Source: Daphnia carinata
Taxonomy: Eukaryota; Arthropoda; Branchiopoda; Diplostraca; Daphniidae
DNA: 64,000 bases
Direction: 5' to 3'
Assembly (NCBI RefSeq): GCF_022539665.2
Contig: NC_081332.1
Coordinates: forward strand, 1,199,773 to 1,263,772
The position numbers and the translations under genes were made by a program. Below, in pieces: positions 35,980-48,055 of this stretch. Numbering within the stretch: position 1 is the stretch's first letter; each line of letters starts with the position of its first letter. The notes under the pieces were generated by a model. It was not told the origin of the DNA. It saw nothing but the letters and a program-made list of their open reading frames with translations, and did no database searches.

Positions 35980-37710
35980 TCACTTAGGCGTTGTAAATTC
36001 CTCGTTCAACATGAAACCTGTAAAGCGATTATGTCCGTGATGGTTATCAAACAGAAAGCTCGTCGGTGCCACGCCTGTAATCTGCAACCAAACATGATCG
36101 TTGGCTTTCAATTTCAACGTTGATTGAAGTGTCAGTGGACGATCGTGGTGCGTGGTGACGTCACCCTCATGTTGAAAAGTTCTACCAACTTGGATTGCGT
36201 TCAAAAAAAGACCTACTCCGACGTAAGCCGTTCCCTCTGCAGGCTCACTACTGGCCAATCCGTTAAACGAGAAGAAATAAATGCCATCCCGTGGTGCGGT
36301 GAATATTCCCGTTTTTAAATTTATGCCGTTGCCGACGTTAACCTTTTCGACATCAAATGGTATAGCAACATCCGTTGTTTTGAACAGCTGATTCTTCTGG
36401 ACAGAGAAATATGTCGGCAAAGATTTCACATCGACATACCCGATCCATGTTTGATAACCTGTTCATCAATGTATGTTCAATAACGTTCATCAAATAAAAA
36501 CGTGAAAATCCACGTATAACCATTGATCTATTATACCTCGTTCGTTAGGTCGTTTATCGAATTGGCAGAAAACAGTTTCCACTTGTTTATCTCCTCTGAC
36601 TAAGAAGACTCCGTTGAGAGTGTGTCCCATCCGCCACAAATCGTCACACGATCTCGGCATTGCCTCCGTTTTTGCCTTTCCCTGACATGCTAATCGAGAC
36701 ACTTGGTGTTGACCGGAGCCCTTAAACGGGTTGCTAAAATGGAAGCGGGTGAACGGCAAACGCTTGTCTGTGTTGTAACCTGGATTTTAACACCGATTTC
36801 AATTGTCGTTGAGTTTTTTTTTTTTTTAATCAAATAAATAGATCACTCGTACCGTGTTCTTTATATTCAGAGAGTTTGTCGCACGTCGTCAACCAATTGG
36901 AAAATTCGTGTCTTTTGCCGTCTTTGTCGATCCACCAAGCGTAGGCTATCCCTTTGTGGTTTAATGGCGCTTTCTTGCAATAGTACTGCACCACCAAACG
37001 CCAGTTTTAAGGCAAACGATCGTTCAAAATCAGGGCTTTAATCGAAATACCAAAATGGTTTGTGAGCAGCCATGGGACAATTGAATCAACGCTTGGATTT
37101 GTCTATCGCTCGCGTAATATTTGATTGGCCTCGAGTAACATCCAGGTTCGGTGCAATTTCCAATGTCCATTTTCGATTCGCTGTCGTGCAAAATGGATGT
37201 TTTGCCATATCTGGACACCTCTTTTCCGTCCATATAACAATGGACGTGGATTGGTGGATCACCGACGCCTTGGCCGTCTGGATCGATCCAGTACATACCG
37301 GAGGGGTACGACGGATTTGCGACGTGGATTTCATGGCAAGTACGAAGAGTTGCGTTCTGACGACGATGTTGATTGATGTCGATATTGTCTTTCAAAGGTT
37401 TATGTCCTTTCTTCAGAACAGCCAAAAGTGAATCCTGTTTTTCAATTTTAGCTTCCAGTCGACCGACTTTTGTCTCCAAATCAATAATTTTGCCTTCCAA
37501 ATGTTCTTTGACTTTGATCTTTAAGCGAACACGTAAGTCAAACATTAGGAATTAATGCAGCAAGAAAAGATATTAATTTGGACTCACATAGTTTTTCTCA
37601 AGTTGTTCAATTCTTGCTTGCATATCAGGGGGAGCAGCCGTGAGATAGCACGTAGACAGCGCCAAAATAAGAAGAAATGATCGAATCGTCCCGGAGAATT
37701 GATGTCCCAT
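35980..37710 (-). CDS. Secreted coiled-coil / fibrinogen-like / C1q-domain protein, paralogue 1
   Basis: Five exons join in frame: 37710-37588, 37518-37051, 36985-36853, 36779-36537 and 36458-35980, giving 481 residues. The introns are 69, 65, 73 and 78 nt. Domains in order: signal peptide (SFLLILALSTCYLTA, residues about 10-25); heptad-rich coiled coil (LEGKIIDLETKVGRLEAKIE) about residues 35-75; a fibrinogen/CNTNAP-like region with TCHEIHVANPSYPSGMYWID, CSQTI|YYCKKAPLNHKG and WWIDKDGKR (about 85-240); a cysteine-bearing linker; and a C-terminal C1q domain (about 335-481) with GIFTAPRDGIYFFSFNG and TLQSTLKLKANDHVWLQ. C1q-domain proteins form trimers outside the cell and act as lectins or recognition molecules. 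An upstream in-frame ATG at 37827 is rejected as the start because the signal peptide follows 37710. Adjacent paralogue at 41093. Confidence 0.85.
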
Positions 37711-37820
37711 CCTTTCGCCTTTGCATAGCGGCTTAGAATGAAATACCGAGTAAACTATAAGCTGGTTTAAATGCCTAGATGATGTTTTGAAATGACATTC
37801 ATTAAAAAAAAAAGAGGTCA

Positions 37821-37833
37821 GTTGCATGGTAAC
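37821..37833. promoter_or_regulatory. X-box-like near-palindrome upstream of C1q paralogue 1
   Basis: GTTGCATGGTAAC, an RFX X-box-like near-palindrome, lies about 110 bases upstream of the start codon and is kept at the same relative place in paralogue 2 (42984-42996), within a longer conserved block. Confidence 0.3.
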
Positions 37834-38629
37834 TTAAGAATCTATTTATCTGATCTTATCTATAGGATATAGCGGAAACGCTATTTCTTCTTAGTTGCAG
37901 CGTATTTTCCAGATTGGGAAAGCAAATCTCAAGGCTGATGTTAAACTATTCCATAAACCAAGAATGATAGCCCATCACTGATCTCACAATCAGCATTCTG
38001 TTCTCCTTTTTCTCGAATTAATCGCGTCTTTCGTTCTCGTTTTTCACGTTGCTTTTGCATCTTCCTTTTGCATCTTTTTTGAATCAAACAGTATTTCGGT
38101 TTCTTGGTCGTCTTTCCTATGTCTTTTCCTCTCCGTTTCTCTAAATCATTTTAGGTGATGCTGGTCGATCCTGAAAAATGAAACAAACACGAAATGCCGA
38201 ACTTGATATGAGCAACAAGAAAATATTACTTACCTCGCTGGCCCTTTCTTATTCGCATTCGTCTTGCTTATGTAAAGTCGTTGATATTCTTTCATATTAT
38301 TTCATTTTTCATCGGCAACAGCTTAAAATTACGTGCCGGATAAATAGAGAATGAAATGAAATATTCCGAAAACAAATCACGGTTTTCTTTCGCGATACAT
38401 TGTTTTTTCGTTTTCGTCATCATATTTTTTTTGCAGTTAATACTTAACAAAAATCTATTTCAACCGAAGCAAGGGTAAAAAAATTACCAAGGTGGCCTCA
38501 ACAACAACACGTCGTTATGCGAATGCTTTACCACAAACGCGACCGCCAAACCCAGCACCTACAAAGAATACAAAACGTTAAAACTAGAGAAAGGGAAACA
38601 ACAAAATGTAAATTGTGCCAAAATGTGAG
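37834..38629. other. Intergenic, upstream of C1q paralogue 1
   Basis: The first about 45 bases are conserved with the upstream region of paralogue 2. Beyond that I see no gene; short low-complexity and A-rich runs only. Confidence 0.35.
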
Positions 38630-38816
38630 AGGATGGGCGGGCAGTAACAGTGAGTGAGTCAACGGGCAAGAAAGGGGAATTCTTAATTTGTAAAACCAAT
38701 TCAGAGTAGACGGGCGAAAAAAAGACGTGGATCAATGTTCTGATAAAAGCGTAAGGATACGCTAGCGCCACCTATACCCCGGCCCTGGACGGGCCCAAAG
38801 TTACTAGTCTATACTC
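38630..38816 (+). repeat. Direct repeat bounding the minisatellite, left copy
   Basis: The segment ending GCTAGCGCCACCTATACCCC, followed by the words GGCCCTGGACGGGCCC and AAGTTACTAGTC, recurs at 40065-40240. Similarity starts at the GGGCAAGAAAGGGGAA word. Confidence 0.7.
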
Positions 38817-39109
38817 TATAAAACAACAAGGAAATTGGAGGTGGAGCCTGTCACGCTGTGCATTTGTTGTGATTGGCTGGCGCCAAACCCGCCGTCTGCT
38901 TGGTGGGATGGGGTTGTGGAAAACTAAACTGCGGGTGGAATTGCGGAATTAGACAATTTTCCAGTTTACGGGGTTAGCTTAAAGCCGATGGGCAACGGCA
39001 CGTAAGCTGACGGGCAGGGCATTTTATTATGATTATTCTAATCAATTTTTAATTAATTTTATTTTATTTTATTAGTTTTATTTATTATTTTTATTGGCCA
39101 CTAGCCCAC

Positions 39110-40110
39110 TACGGCAGGCGTTTTGGCGGGCAGAGAGGAGGGTCGTTGGGCAACAACGGCGAGTTCTTGGCGCGTAAAGTGGGTTGACGGGCAGAGACTG
39201 TACAATAGGTCGGATAAATGCAATTTTTTAGTCTACGGGCTTGGCTTAAAACGAGTGGGCGCTACAGTAGGTAAGTCGACGGGCAACTACAGCAGGTTTT
39301 TTTGGTGGGCAAAGGGGGTTGACGGGCATAGACTATTCAACAAAAGACGGGCAGAGGGAAAAAAGTGGTTGGACGGCAACTACAGCGGGCGTTTCCTGGG
39401 CTGGGACTGCGAGGGAAAGACGGGCAAAAGCAAATGAAAAAGTCAATGGGCCACTATAGCAGTCGTTTTGGCGGGCAGCAAGTGGGGTGACGGGCAGAGA
39501 GGGGATCGACGGGCAGCGAGTGGTTCGATGGGAAGTGCGTGGGCCGACGGGCAGATGAGTGGGTCGACGGGCAGCGAATGGGCCAACGGGCAGCAGGTGG
39601 GTCGACGGGCAGTGAGAGGGTCGACGGGCAAAGAGGGGCCCGACGGGCAGCGAGTGGGTCGACCGGCAGCGAGTGGGTCGACCGGCAGCGAGTGGGTCGA
39701 CCGGCAGCGAGTGGGTCGACCGGCAGTTAGGGGGCCTACGGGCAATGAGAGGGTCGACGGGCAATAACAGCAGGCTTCTTAGCGGGCAGAGGCAAAAACT
39801 GAGTGGTCGGACAACAATAGCAGGGGTTTTGACGGGCCGAGACTGTGAGGAAGAGGTGGGCAAATGCAAAAAAAAAGGAAGAAGTCCCCTAGCAGGCATT
39901 TTTGCGGGCACAATGTGAGTTGACGGGCAGAGTGTGGGTTGACGGGCCGAGAGAGGGCAAACGGGCAAAGAGTGGTTTGACGGGCAAAGAGTGGCTTAAC
40001 GGGCAGAGAGGGGGTCGACGGGTAACTTCAGCTGGGTTTTTGGCAGGCAGAAAAGTCAGGTGATGGACGGGCAGAAACAGGGAGTGGGTCGGCGGGCAAG
40101 AAAGGGGAAC
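39110..40110 (+). repeat. G-rich minisatellite (19-20 bp unit)
   Basis: A degenerate tandem array built on GGCAGCGAGTGGGTCGACC. The core at about 39640-39725 holds four to five nearly perfect 19 bp copies; outward the unit degrades into GGGCAG / GACGGGCA words. The plus strand is strongly G-rich. The long open frames over it arise from the repeat and are not genes. Confidence 0.85.
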
Positions 40111-40240
40111 TCCTAATTTGTAATAAGAATTAAAATTAGACAGTTGAAAAATAGGCGTGGTCGATTTTCCTAATAATAGCATTAATTACGCTAGCGCCAC
40201 CTATACCCCGGCCCTGGACGGGCCCTAAGTTACTAGTCAG
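40065..40240 (+). repeat. Direct repeat bounding the minisatellite, right copy
   Basis: Matches 38630-38816 with about 10 percent difference by eye. The pair frames the array. Confidence 0.7.
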
Positions 40241-41092
40241 TGACATGTATGGTAATAAAAAGAAATGCAGTACCAGAAAGATGTACCACCACTCGGAAAA
40301 ATTCACCACAACAAAAGGAGCATTGCCTAAAGTGCGGAATCCACTTACCAGGGCACCAGAGACCATCCAAATCCTGCAAAGAAAGCACTAGAGCATTAAG
40401 AAAACAATACAATGGTAAACTGCTGCCCCCTGTTAACGGCATAACCCATAGGCAGAAATTACCTCGGTTGCTTCCTACCTGCAAATGCAACGTGTTTACT
40501 GCGATGCCAAATGCTGTCGATCTTATTTCATTTCACTGTTCTTACATATCAGTTTACCTCAACTTCGCATAGAAGAATTTGAACTTGGAACGACCTACCT
40601 AAATAAACAAAAAAAAAAAAGCAAGAATGGCAAATGGAAAATAAATCATAAATTCAAACAGCTCAGTTCCAACTGACCTCCATCCATTGCGACGACTGGC
40701 GTTTAAAATCAGCAGCCACGTAGATTCCGTATTTCTTCACAAAAACAGCTTCTAATACGCTACCGACACTTGCCTATTACTGGAACTTGTTTGAATTACC
40801 AAGGACTTGGTATCTAGTCTTCGAATTTGCCTTCACCTCTTGAAACTCAGTTCTGGGTGTTTTGTTATAATTTTTCATTAAAGACTTGACTCTGTCTGAG
40901 CAAATTTTTGTTAAGCTTTTTTATTATGTTGATCACTAAGATATCGACAATAATCTTCTAATGTCTCTACAGAAATCTGAAACTACATTGATAATGGGAT
41001 TGAAGGTCGTTTTATGCCCGTTGATGCCTTCTGTTTGTGGTCGTAGTATTTGCTGCCAAACTGGAGTGTGATGGAAAATGTTTGCGTTTTGC
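40241..41092. other. Intergenic, 3' of C1q paralogue 2
   Basis: One open frame of 110 codons begins at 40240 and has unremarkable composition and no domain I recognise. Otherwise AT-rich non-coding DNA. Confidence 0.3.
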
Positions 41093-42868
41093 TTAGACTT
41101 CTTCTTCTAAAAGCAACCCGTTAAAATGCGTGTGTCCACCCGGGTGCAAAGCATGCCTGATGTTGTGTAGAAACCCCCCAGTTTTCCCAATATAAAACTG
41201 GATCCATACTTTGTCTCCGGCTTGCAAAGACATAGTACTTTGAAGGGTGACTGGACTTAGATTATCCGGATATACGACGTGGCCTTTGTTAACCTGACTG
41301 ACTGCTACTCTTTCACCATTTTTATAAAGATTAGCGCCTAGTTCCCTTTGCACTGGATTTGGACCCTCCGGAAATTGCGCGAGTCCAGCAAACGAAAAGA
41401 AGTAGATTCCGTTGACGGGTGCTGTGAATACGCCGCTTGCCAAATCCATGGCCCCTCCAATGTTGATTACGCTACGCTCAAACGGAAGTGGAACGTCTCT
41501 TGCCGAAAAATGTTTGTCTTTCTGTACGTAGAAGTATATTGGCTTTGTTTTTATGTCTTGATATCCAATCCTCTTCTGGAAATCTGAAATTTTCATAATA
41601 TAATTTAAAATCTTTTACTTTTTTTTCCATTTTTTCCCCTGTAATTTGGAAAACAGAATTATTTCAAGAATTTGATTTTGACATAACTCCTTTTGCAGAT
41701 CTACCAAAATGACAGTTAATCTAATCAAAGATGTGACTACATATCACCTACCTTGTTCATTCGGTCGTTTATCGAATTGGCAGAAAACAGTTTCCACTCG
41801 TTTATCTCCTCTGACTAAGTAGATTCCGTTGAGAGTGTGTCCTATTCGCCACAAATCTTTACACGATCTCGGCATTGCCTCCGTCTTCGCCTTTCCCAGA
41901 CATTCTAACCGAGACACTTCGTGTTGACCGGAGCCCTTAAACGGGTTGCTAAAATGGAAGCGAGTGAACGGCAGCTTGTCTGTGACGTAACCTGGATTTT
42001 GACATCAATTTCAATTGTCGTTGAGTTTTTCTTTAAAATCAAATAAATAGATCACTCGCACCGCCTTCTGCATCTTCAGAGAGTTTGTCGCACGCCGTCA
42101 ACCAATTGGTAAATTCTTGTCTTTTGCCGTCTTTGTCGAACCACCAAGCGTAGGCTGTCCCCTTGTGGTTTAATGGCGATTTCCTGCAATAGTACTGCAC
42201 CACCAAACGCCAGTTTTAAGGCAAACAATCGTTCAAAATCAGGGCTTTAATCGAAATACCAAAATGGTTTGTGAGCAGCCATGGGACAATTGAATCAACG
42301 CTTGGATTTGTCTATCACTCGCATAATATTTGATTGGCCTCGAGTAACATCCAGGTTCTGTGCAATTTCCAATGTCCATTTTCGATTCGCTGTCGTGCAA
42401 AATGGATGTTTTGCCATATCTAGACGCCTCTTTTCCGTCCATATCGCAATGGACGTGGATTGGTGGATCACCGATGCCTTGACCGTCTGGATCGATCCAG
42501 TACATACCGGAGGGGTACGACGGATTTGCGACGTGGATTTCATGGCAAGTACGAAGAGTTGCGTTCTGACGACGATGTTGATTGATGTCGATGTTATCTT
42601 TCAAAGGTTTATGTCCTTTCTTCAGAACAGCCAAAAGTGAATCCTGTTTTTCAATTTTAGCTTCCAGTCGACCGACTTTTGTCTCCAAATCAACAATTTT
42701 GTCTGCCAAATGTTCCATCAAGATAAGATATGCACCTGGTTTCACATAGTTTTTCTCAAGTTCTTCAACTCTTGCTTGCAGATCAGGTGGAGCAGCCGTA
42801 AGACAGTACGTAGACAGCGCCAAAATTAGAAGAAACGATCGAATTATGCCGGAAAAATTACGTCCCAT
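41093..42868 (-). CDS. Secreted coiled-coil / fibrinogen-like / C1q-domain protein, paralogue 2
   Basis: Four exons join in frame: 42868-42260, 42194-42062, 41991-41752 and 41583-41093, giving 490 residues. It follows the same plan as paralogue 1: signal peptide (SFLLILALSTYCLTA), coiled coil (LADKIVDLETKVGRLEAKIE), fibrinogen/CNTNAP-like region with TCHEIHVANPSYPSGMYWID and CDMDGK, then a C-terminal C1q domain (GVFTAPVNGIYFFSFAGLA, TLQSTMSLQAGDKVWIQFYI). The fibrinogen-like exons are almost identical to paralogue 1 while the C1q exon has diverged clearly, suggesting gene conversion of the first part or selection on the C1q head. The first exon fuses what are two exons in paralogue 1. Predicted secreted, probably trimeric recognition protein. 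Confidence 0.85.
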
Positions 42869-42983
42869 CCTTTCGTCTTCGCACAGCCGTTTAAAATGAA
42901 ATACCGAGCAAACTGTAAGCTGGTTTGAATGCCTAGATGGTGTTTTGAAATGACATTTATTAAAAAAAAAAAAAAAAGAGGTC

Positions 42984-42996
42984 AGTTGCATGGTAA
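42984..42996. promoter_or_regulatory. X-box-like near-palindrome upstream of C1q paralogue 2
   Basis: Same 13 bases as at 37821-37833, about 115 bases upstream of the start codon, inside a conserved block that ends near 43037. Confidence 0.3.
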
Positions 42997-43037
42997 CTTA
43001 AGAATCTATTTATCTGATCTTAACTATAGGATATAGC

Positions 43038-46000
43038 GCGAAGAACTTGAAATGAGCAACAAGAAAATTACATACCCCCCCCCCCCAAGACCCTTTATAT
43101 TTCTAGAAGCAAAGCGTTGCTCACAATTTCTCCCCATGCGTCAGCTAATGACTTAAGGTTATCAGAATTTGAGTTTGGAGATGAACTCATTCTGGCGAGT
43201 ATCAGTCGTCGTCTGCCTTTCGAAAGACAAACAGAAATCGGTGCTTTTGATATCCAACCCGTCCAAACTGTTTCGAACAGGGAGATACAGTATCCTCCAG
43301 AAAAAAGAGGCACCCCCCCGGTCGCCAAAAATAAAATAATATATTACTATCGCTAGATGGCATTTAATTTTTACAATATATAAACAAAAAAAGCATGCCT
43401 TTCGTTTTTGTTTGTTTGTTTTGACGGCAAAATTCCAGACGGTTTGCCGATTTCAGATGTTTTTTGTAATTTTGCTTCGAGCAAAATAAAGAAAACTGAA
43501 AATTTGAGAAGTCAATCATTGTACGCGTCAAGTAAAACTAAATGACTATCAAACGTTTTTTAAAAAAAGATATTTAATCTTGTTGCTTTTTGCTGCAGTT
43601 TACTCAAATAATATGACTAAATTTTAGACATACCATATACTTGGGTTCAGGACGGACGAACAACGCGATCGAAATGCACAAATTTTCCTGTGGCCAGTTT
43701 ACCTCCTGCAATTTTCAATGAGAAGATGAGTCATGACCACACTTCAATTTAAATATTACATCAATCAGCATTTCTTCTATTTAAATTACAGCGATATTTT
43801 CATTTATTTTCGCTTGATTTAAATTAGTCAGAAAATACGCGATTATGCACAGCAGGGCAATATGGAATTCGTCGGTGCAAGTGAAATGGAGATTTTAGAG
43901 CCATCACAAGCGGACATGCGTGAATCGTTACGTGATGCCAAACATTCTTCTACAACAGAATTAACAAGAGAAAATCCTGCCGCTAGATGTTTAATTACTG
44001 ACTGCTATTTCAATCGAAACCGCTTTGAACTAAATGGCGAAATGAATGAAATGGAGAACATTAATAAGATCGATAATGATTAATTTATCATATCGGCTTC
44101 AACGAGTTGTTTGGGTGCATCTTGGCACACTGCAATTGATCAATTTTATTAATATTATGGAGGTTTTTATATGGAAACGGTTACCATGTACAACGAAGCC
44201 ATCGTGCGAATCCTGAAGTAACGGTTGGATCTAGAGTAATCTACCCCAACTGCCTTAAATTGTTTACTTAAACGGGAGTACGAAAGTAATGACGTGGGAT
44301 ACCACCGTCGCTATTGTCGAGGAATATCTGCGTGCGTGCGCTTTAACCGCATACACTCGCCACGATTTCGATCAAGTTTTTAATTGATAAATGGATGGAT
44401 CGAGTGTACATGAATTGTAACGATTTCGTACATACAGGAATGACTCCAATAGCCATTGATACATAACTCATCACCAATTACATGTATGAAACTGCTGCCT
44501 AAACGCCTCAGCATCCTGCATTGCTTCAATACACACAAAAATAAACAATTGACATACTACCTTAGCTCGGCTTCCTCCTTGATGGCTTCAGATTGCTGGC
44601 CAAGAATCTGGAAATAAATGGTCGTTTGAAGCACAAGGGATGCGTAGGAATCACGGTCAAATTGTTCGGACGATTCTTGGAAATCGGAGGTGGATCACGT
44701 GTTACCATTTTTTATTCTATTCGCTGCCAACTAAACATACAATACGCTAATTGGTAAACTGGTCATGAAATTTATGCAACAGCTTAAGTAAAGTTTTGTC
44801 TTACCTCACACAAAGGACTGCAGAATCAGCATGCAACTCTCAATGGCACTCAACAAATCCTTTCAATGTCAAAGCCGAGATGTGGACCAGAATGTGGTAA
44901 GAGTTGATAACAGCCTGAAGCCCGTTACTTACTCGTAATTCGACCTGCTAAGTTGTTAACAAACAAAATGTGATAAATTTTCCTTATAGCAAGTGAAGTA
45001 AAGTACGATTTTAAACGTCGATCGCAAATTAGAGATTACGTAAGAGCTACTTCACCTGTATTGACAGGTCCATTCCGACGTACATGATTAATCCTGTACT
45101 GAAATATTTACCCAAGTGGGTTGACTAATATCCAAGCGCTGATGACTTTTGAACCCGTCAAGTTGTCTGCCCAATACAAATGGAATTATGTTAATAAGGC
45201 ACACACGTACAACAAACACGTAAGGATCCACTTTCTTCCATCTTCTTATCTACAAGTGAACAATTTACCAGTAAATGTTTGACACGTTCGAGTTGTGTCA
45301 TAAATCGGTGATGCAGTCGTCGAGATAAAATCAGTATACGTCGTAGGCGTTGCAATAGCTGGTTATTTGTATCCCACGTTCGTTTTGTTATTGTGTGCTT
45401 TTTAAGTATCTTCAACCAATGGATTTTCCTCAGACAAACAGCAGCAACAATCAACTGGCAATCATGTAAGAAAGTCTGTTCTTTCCATTTCACCTTGAAT
45501 ACAAAAAACAAAAACGTCTTATTTATTATTTTGTTCAGACTGAAATTATCACACTTTTGGGGAATAAAATATTGCAACTGGAAAACAGAGATAACCGATT
45601 GGAGGCCATGGAGTTAAAGGTTCAACAACATGTAAGCATCTCAATTGATTTGTTACATAAATAAAACCAAATTACTATTGTGTTACATCACTATCCCTAT
45701 CAGGCTGAAATTCGAGAAGCTTTGACATACAAAGTTATTGGGACAAATTCATGAAGACCTCATTATTATAAGATTGTGAAATGTGGTCTTTTCGTCCTAC
45801 CTTTTAACGAGGGAGCTCGCATCGATGGCGCGAATATGATTTCGTTAATGAAGTTAATGGAGACTAGTGATTTCCAGAGAAAGGTAGAGCTGACATGACC
45901 ATACCTAAAGGAAAATACTGACTGTTAATTGATGCTCCTTTTTAGAAATGTTCGAACAAAAGCAACATACAACTTTCACTTATTACATTAAGAAGCAGAA

Positions 46001-46099
46001 CCCCAGAGCTTGCCTACAAATATAGCTTCTGGCAGAACTATTCTTCGACGCACACATGGCATCGTGTACTAGACCCTTGTGTACTCCTTGTTCACCATG
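43038..46099. other. Mostly unassigned region with possible exon fragments
   Basis: A 13-14 base C run lies near 43075-43087. Between 45537 and 45890 three plus-strand blocks look coding-like: LQLENRDNRLEAMELKVQQH ending at a GTAAGC donor near 45630, then AEIREALTYKVIGTN, then HYYKIVKCGLFVLPFNEGAR followed by IDGANMISLMKLME. A TGA separates the last two, and no start or end could be placed, so this is likely an eroded or partly seen gene of unknown kind. The rest shows nothing convincing. Confidence 0.25.
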
Positions 46100-47130
46100 C
46101 ACAAGGCTGTCCAAGTTTGGCACCGTACATCACATGCTAGCCGTATTCGACGCTGACAGATTTTTAAGTTTTAACAATCTCGTATGTAAAGCAAAATGTT
46201 TTTATGGCATTGGGTTAAAAAAATTTCAATACACTAGATAAATATTAATATATTGATGATATTTTGTAAATGTGAAAAAAAATGAAACAAATATTCACTC
46301 ACGTCTGGCAACATTACCTCATTCCTTAAGAATAGTTCAAAATGGTGACATTCGGCAGGATTTGTTGCTGAGATCGTTGAATCTCTGACTAGAACCACCA
46401 GTCACAAATTGCTGACAAGTGTTCTGGCCATGTAGTTCTGTTTCGGCAAGAGCGACGTTTGGCTCTCACATTTTTGGAATCAGAGAGAACCATTTGGTAA
46501 TTTTTGATATCGAGGGTTTCATCTTTTCTTTTCAATTGAAATCTTATTTATAAATTTTAAAGCAAAGTTCATTACTTTGTAAACTTTCTACATATGTGGG
46601 GCGGCAAGCTATTTCCTTTTCTATGAACATCTTCCCGCCTAAAACTTCCTCAACGTAAAATGGTTTTTCATATAAGAATAGTCAATGTAATTTCTTCCAG
46701 GTTTGTTTAATCACTTTCAACCTTCTGAGCAAAATATTAAAATTAGAAGTTTCTGTTGAGATTTCAGTTTTAAAATTTTAGCTACAACCTGGAAGTATTT
46801 CCATAATCATTCATTATTCATGAAACTTGTTTTTTGTAAGTAAATGAAAAAGGAAATTAAAGAAAATGATTAACTTTTGTTGCATATTTACTGAAGGTCT
46901 TCTGATGTGTTGCATATTGTCTTTTTTAATTTGAGCAGTTTTATTTTCCTGTGGTGTTTGGCTGCTGACATAGGCATTGCTGATCTAGGAACAATGAGTT
47001 GAAGAATTTACTAAAAGATTTCCATGAAGTAAAAAATTGTTATTCAGTGTTATTGAATTCTTTATCTAAATATTGGTGTTTCTGTTTCAGGCCATTCTTT
47101 CTGTGAAGGATCATCATCACTGGCTATAGA
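46100..47130 (+). repeat. Dispersed repeat, copy 1
   Basis: Aligns with about 62970-63720 in the same orientation: shared blocks include AGTTTGGCA with ATCACAT, CGACGCT.ACAGATTTTTAA, GCGTTGG-type words, CTTCCCGCCTAAAACTT and the ATCA.CA.TGGCTG block near the right end. It includes no convincing protein. Confidence 0.6.
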
Positions 47131-47674
47131 CTACAAGATTAAGATGTCTTTCAACACTTGAATGAAGAAGCTGACATGAAGTAATATGTACGTACGTACA
47201 TAATGAATACTCAAGTGGCGGCCATATGCTTTGGCACCTTTGGCAGCGAAATTTGTCCAATATCCGTGATGTTAATAACCCATCGCCATGGTCAAGGTAT
47301 TCTTTTTCCTTTTCGTCCTACATTCTCGTATCGTATGCATTCGTCCATATGTATCAACACCGTGCTTACGATTGGGGTAGGATGACGTGTAGCAATTACT
47401 TAATTTCAATCAATCACTTAATAATAATCAAATCAATCACTTAATTAGGTAAGGTTTCATTTAAAGTTTATTATTGCGCCACTAACTACTACTTTGGGTG
47501 CACTAGGATAAAAAGTACCAGTGAATCGTTCTAAAGTTGGTGCTGCATATTAAATGTTTCTTAAATTCACCGTGTATAATGTTTTTAAGTCTAACCTCTC
47601 CTAGCCATGAACTATATTTTGCCACATATGGTTTTTAAGCTGAAATTTTTAAACGTTGAGTAAGGTGATGTAAT

Positions 47675-48055
47675 CTAGCCAGAAATTGATTCCAGGCTGT
47701 TATTACTTTCGTTAAACATAGGCTCTTCAGCACCTGGACACTCTTCAACACAGTCGTAAAACACGTCATCGTCCTCTGCACATTCAATCACCTCACCGAT
47801 GTCCTCGATGAGTGCCGTCAGCCTCTCAGTCATAGTCCTTGCTGCTCTCACATCGTCCATCGTCTTGGCTTTACTTGTATTCGTCAGTGTTTGGATTTGA
47901 AGGCGAGTTTCTTCAACCAAGGGCAGCGCCCATTTCACGTGATGATAATCACATTTGGTTAGTAGTTGTTCCACTTGTTGCATCTGTTCCTGCCACAATT
48001 CCTTACATTCGTTGTGGATAGGAATGCTGACCTTTGCTGATCCAGTCCAAACATT
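47675..48055 (-). CDS. C-terminal exon of an unidentified protein
   Basis: An open frame enters from an acceptor-like TACGTAG near 48100 (block FQDVIGELISHVKNVWTG) and runs to a stop at 47675. It encodes about 135 residues with helical, heptad-like character (QEQMQQVEQLLTKCDYHHVK, VRAARTMTERLTALIEDIGE) and a strongly acidic end (CAEDDDVFYDCVEE). A second minus-strand open block at 48350-48121 may be an upstream exon. I do not recognise the family. It lies just downstream of the Tc/RHS-like gene on the same strand. Confidence 0.4.
   Translation of the reverse strand, partial: NVWTGSAKVSIPIHNECKELWQEQMQQVEQLLTKCDYHHVKWALPLVEETRLQIQTLTNTSKAKTMDDVRAARTMTERLTALIEDIGEVIECAEDDDVFYDCVEECPGAEEPMFNESNNSLESISG

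Noticed and set aside
37573..37827. Upstream in-frame ATG of C1q paralogue 1 (and the equivalent at 42991)
   Set aside because: Would bury the signal peptide about 40 residues inside and includes a variable poly-A tract; the ATGs at 37710 and 42868 fit better.
39110..40110. Long overlapping open frames on both strands over the minisatellite
   Set aside because: They consist only of translated 19-20 bp repeat units and occur in several frames on both strands, as expected from a tandem array without stops.
43095..43356. Overlapping open frames on both strands next to a C run
   Set aside because: Antisense shadows of each other with no family signal.
43862..44083. 73-codon open frame starting MEFVGASEMEILEPSQ
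   Set aside because: Biased but unconserved composition, no partner exon or domain; could be a small protein but not supportable.
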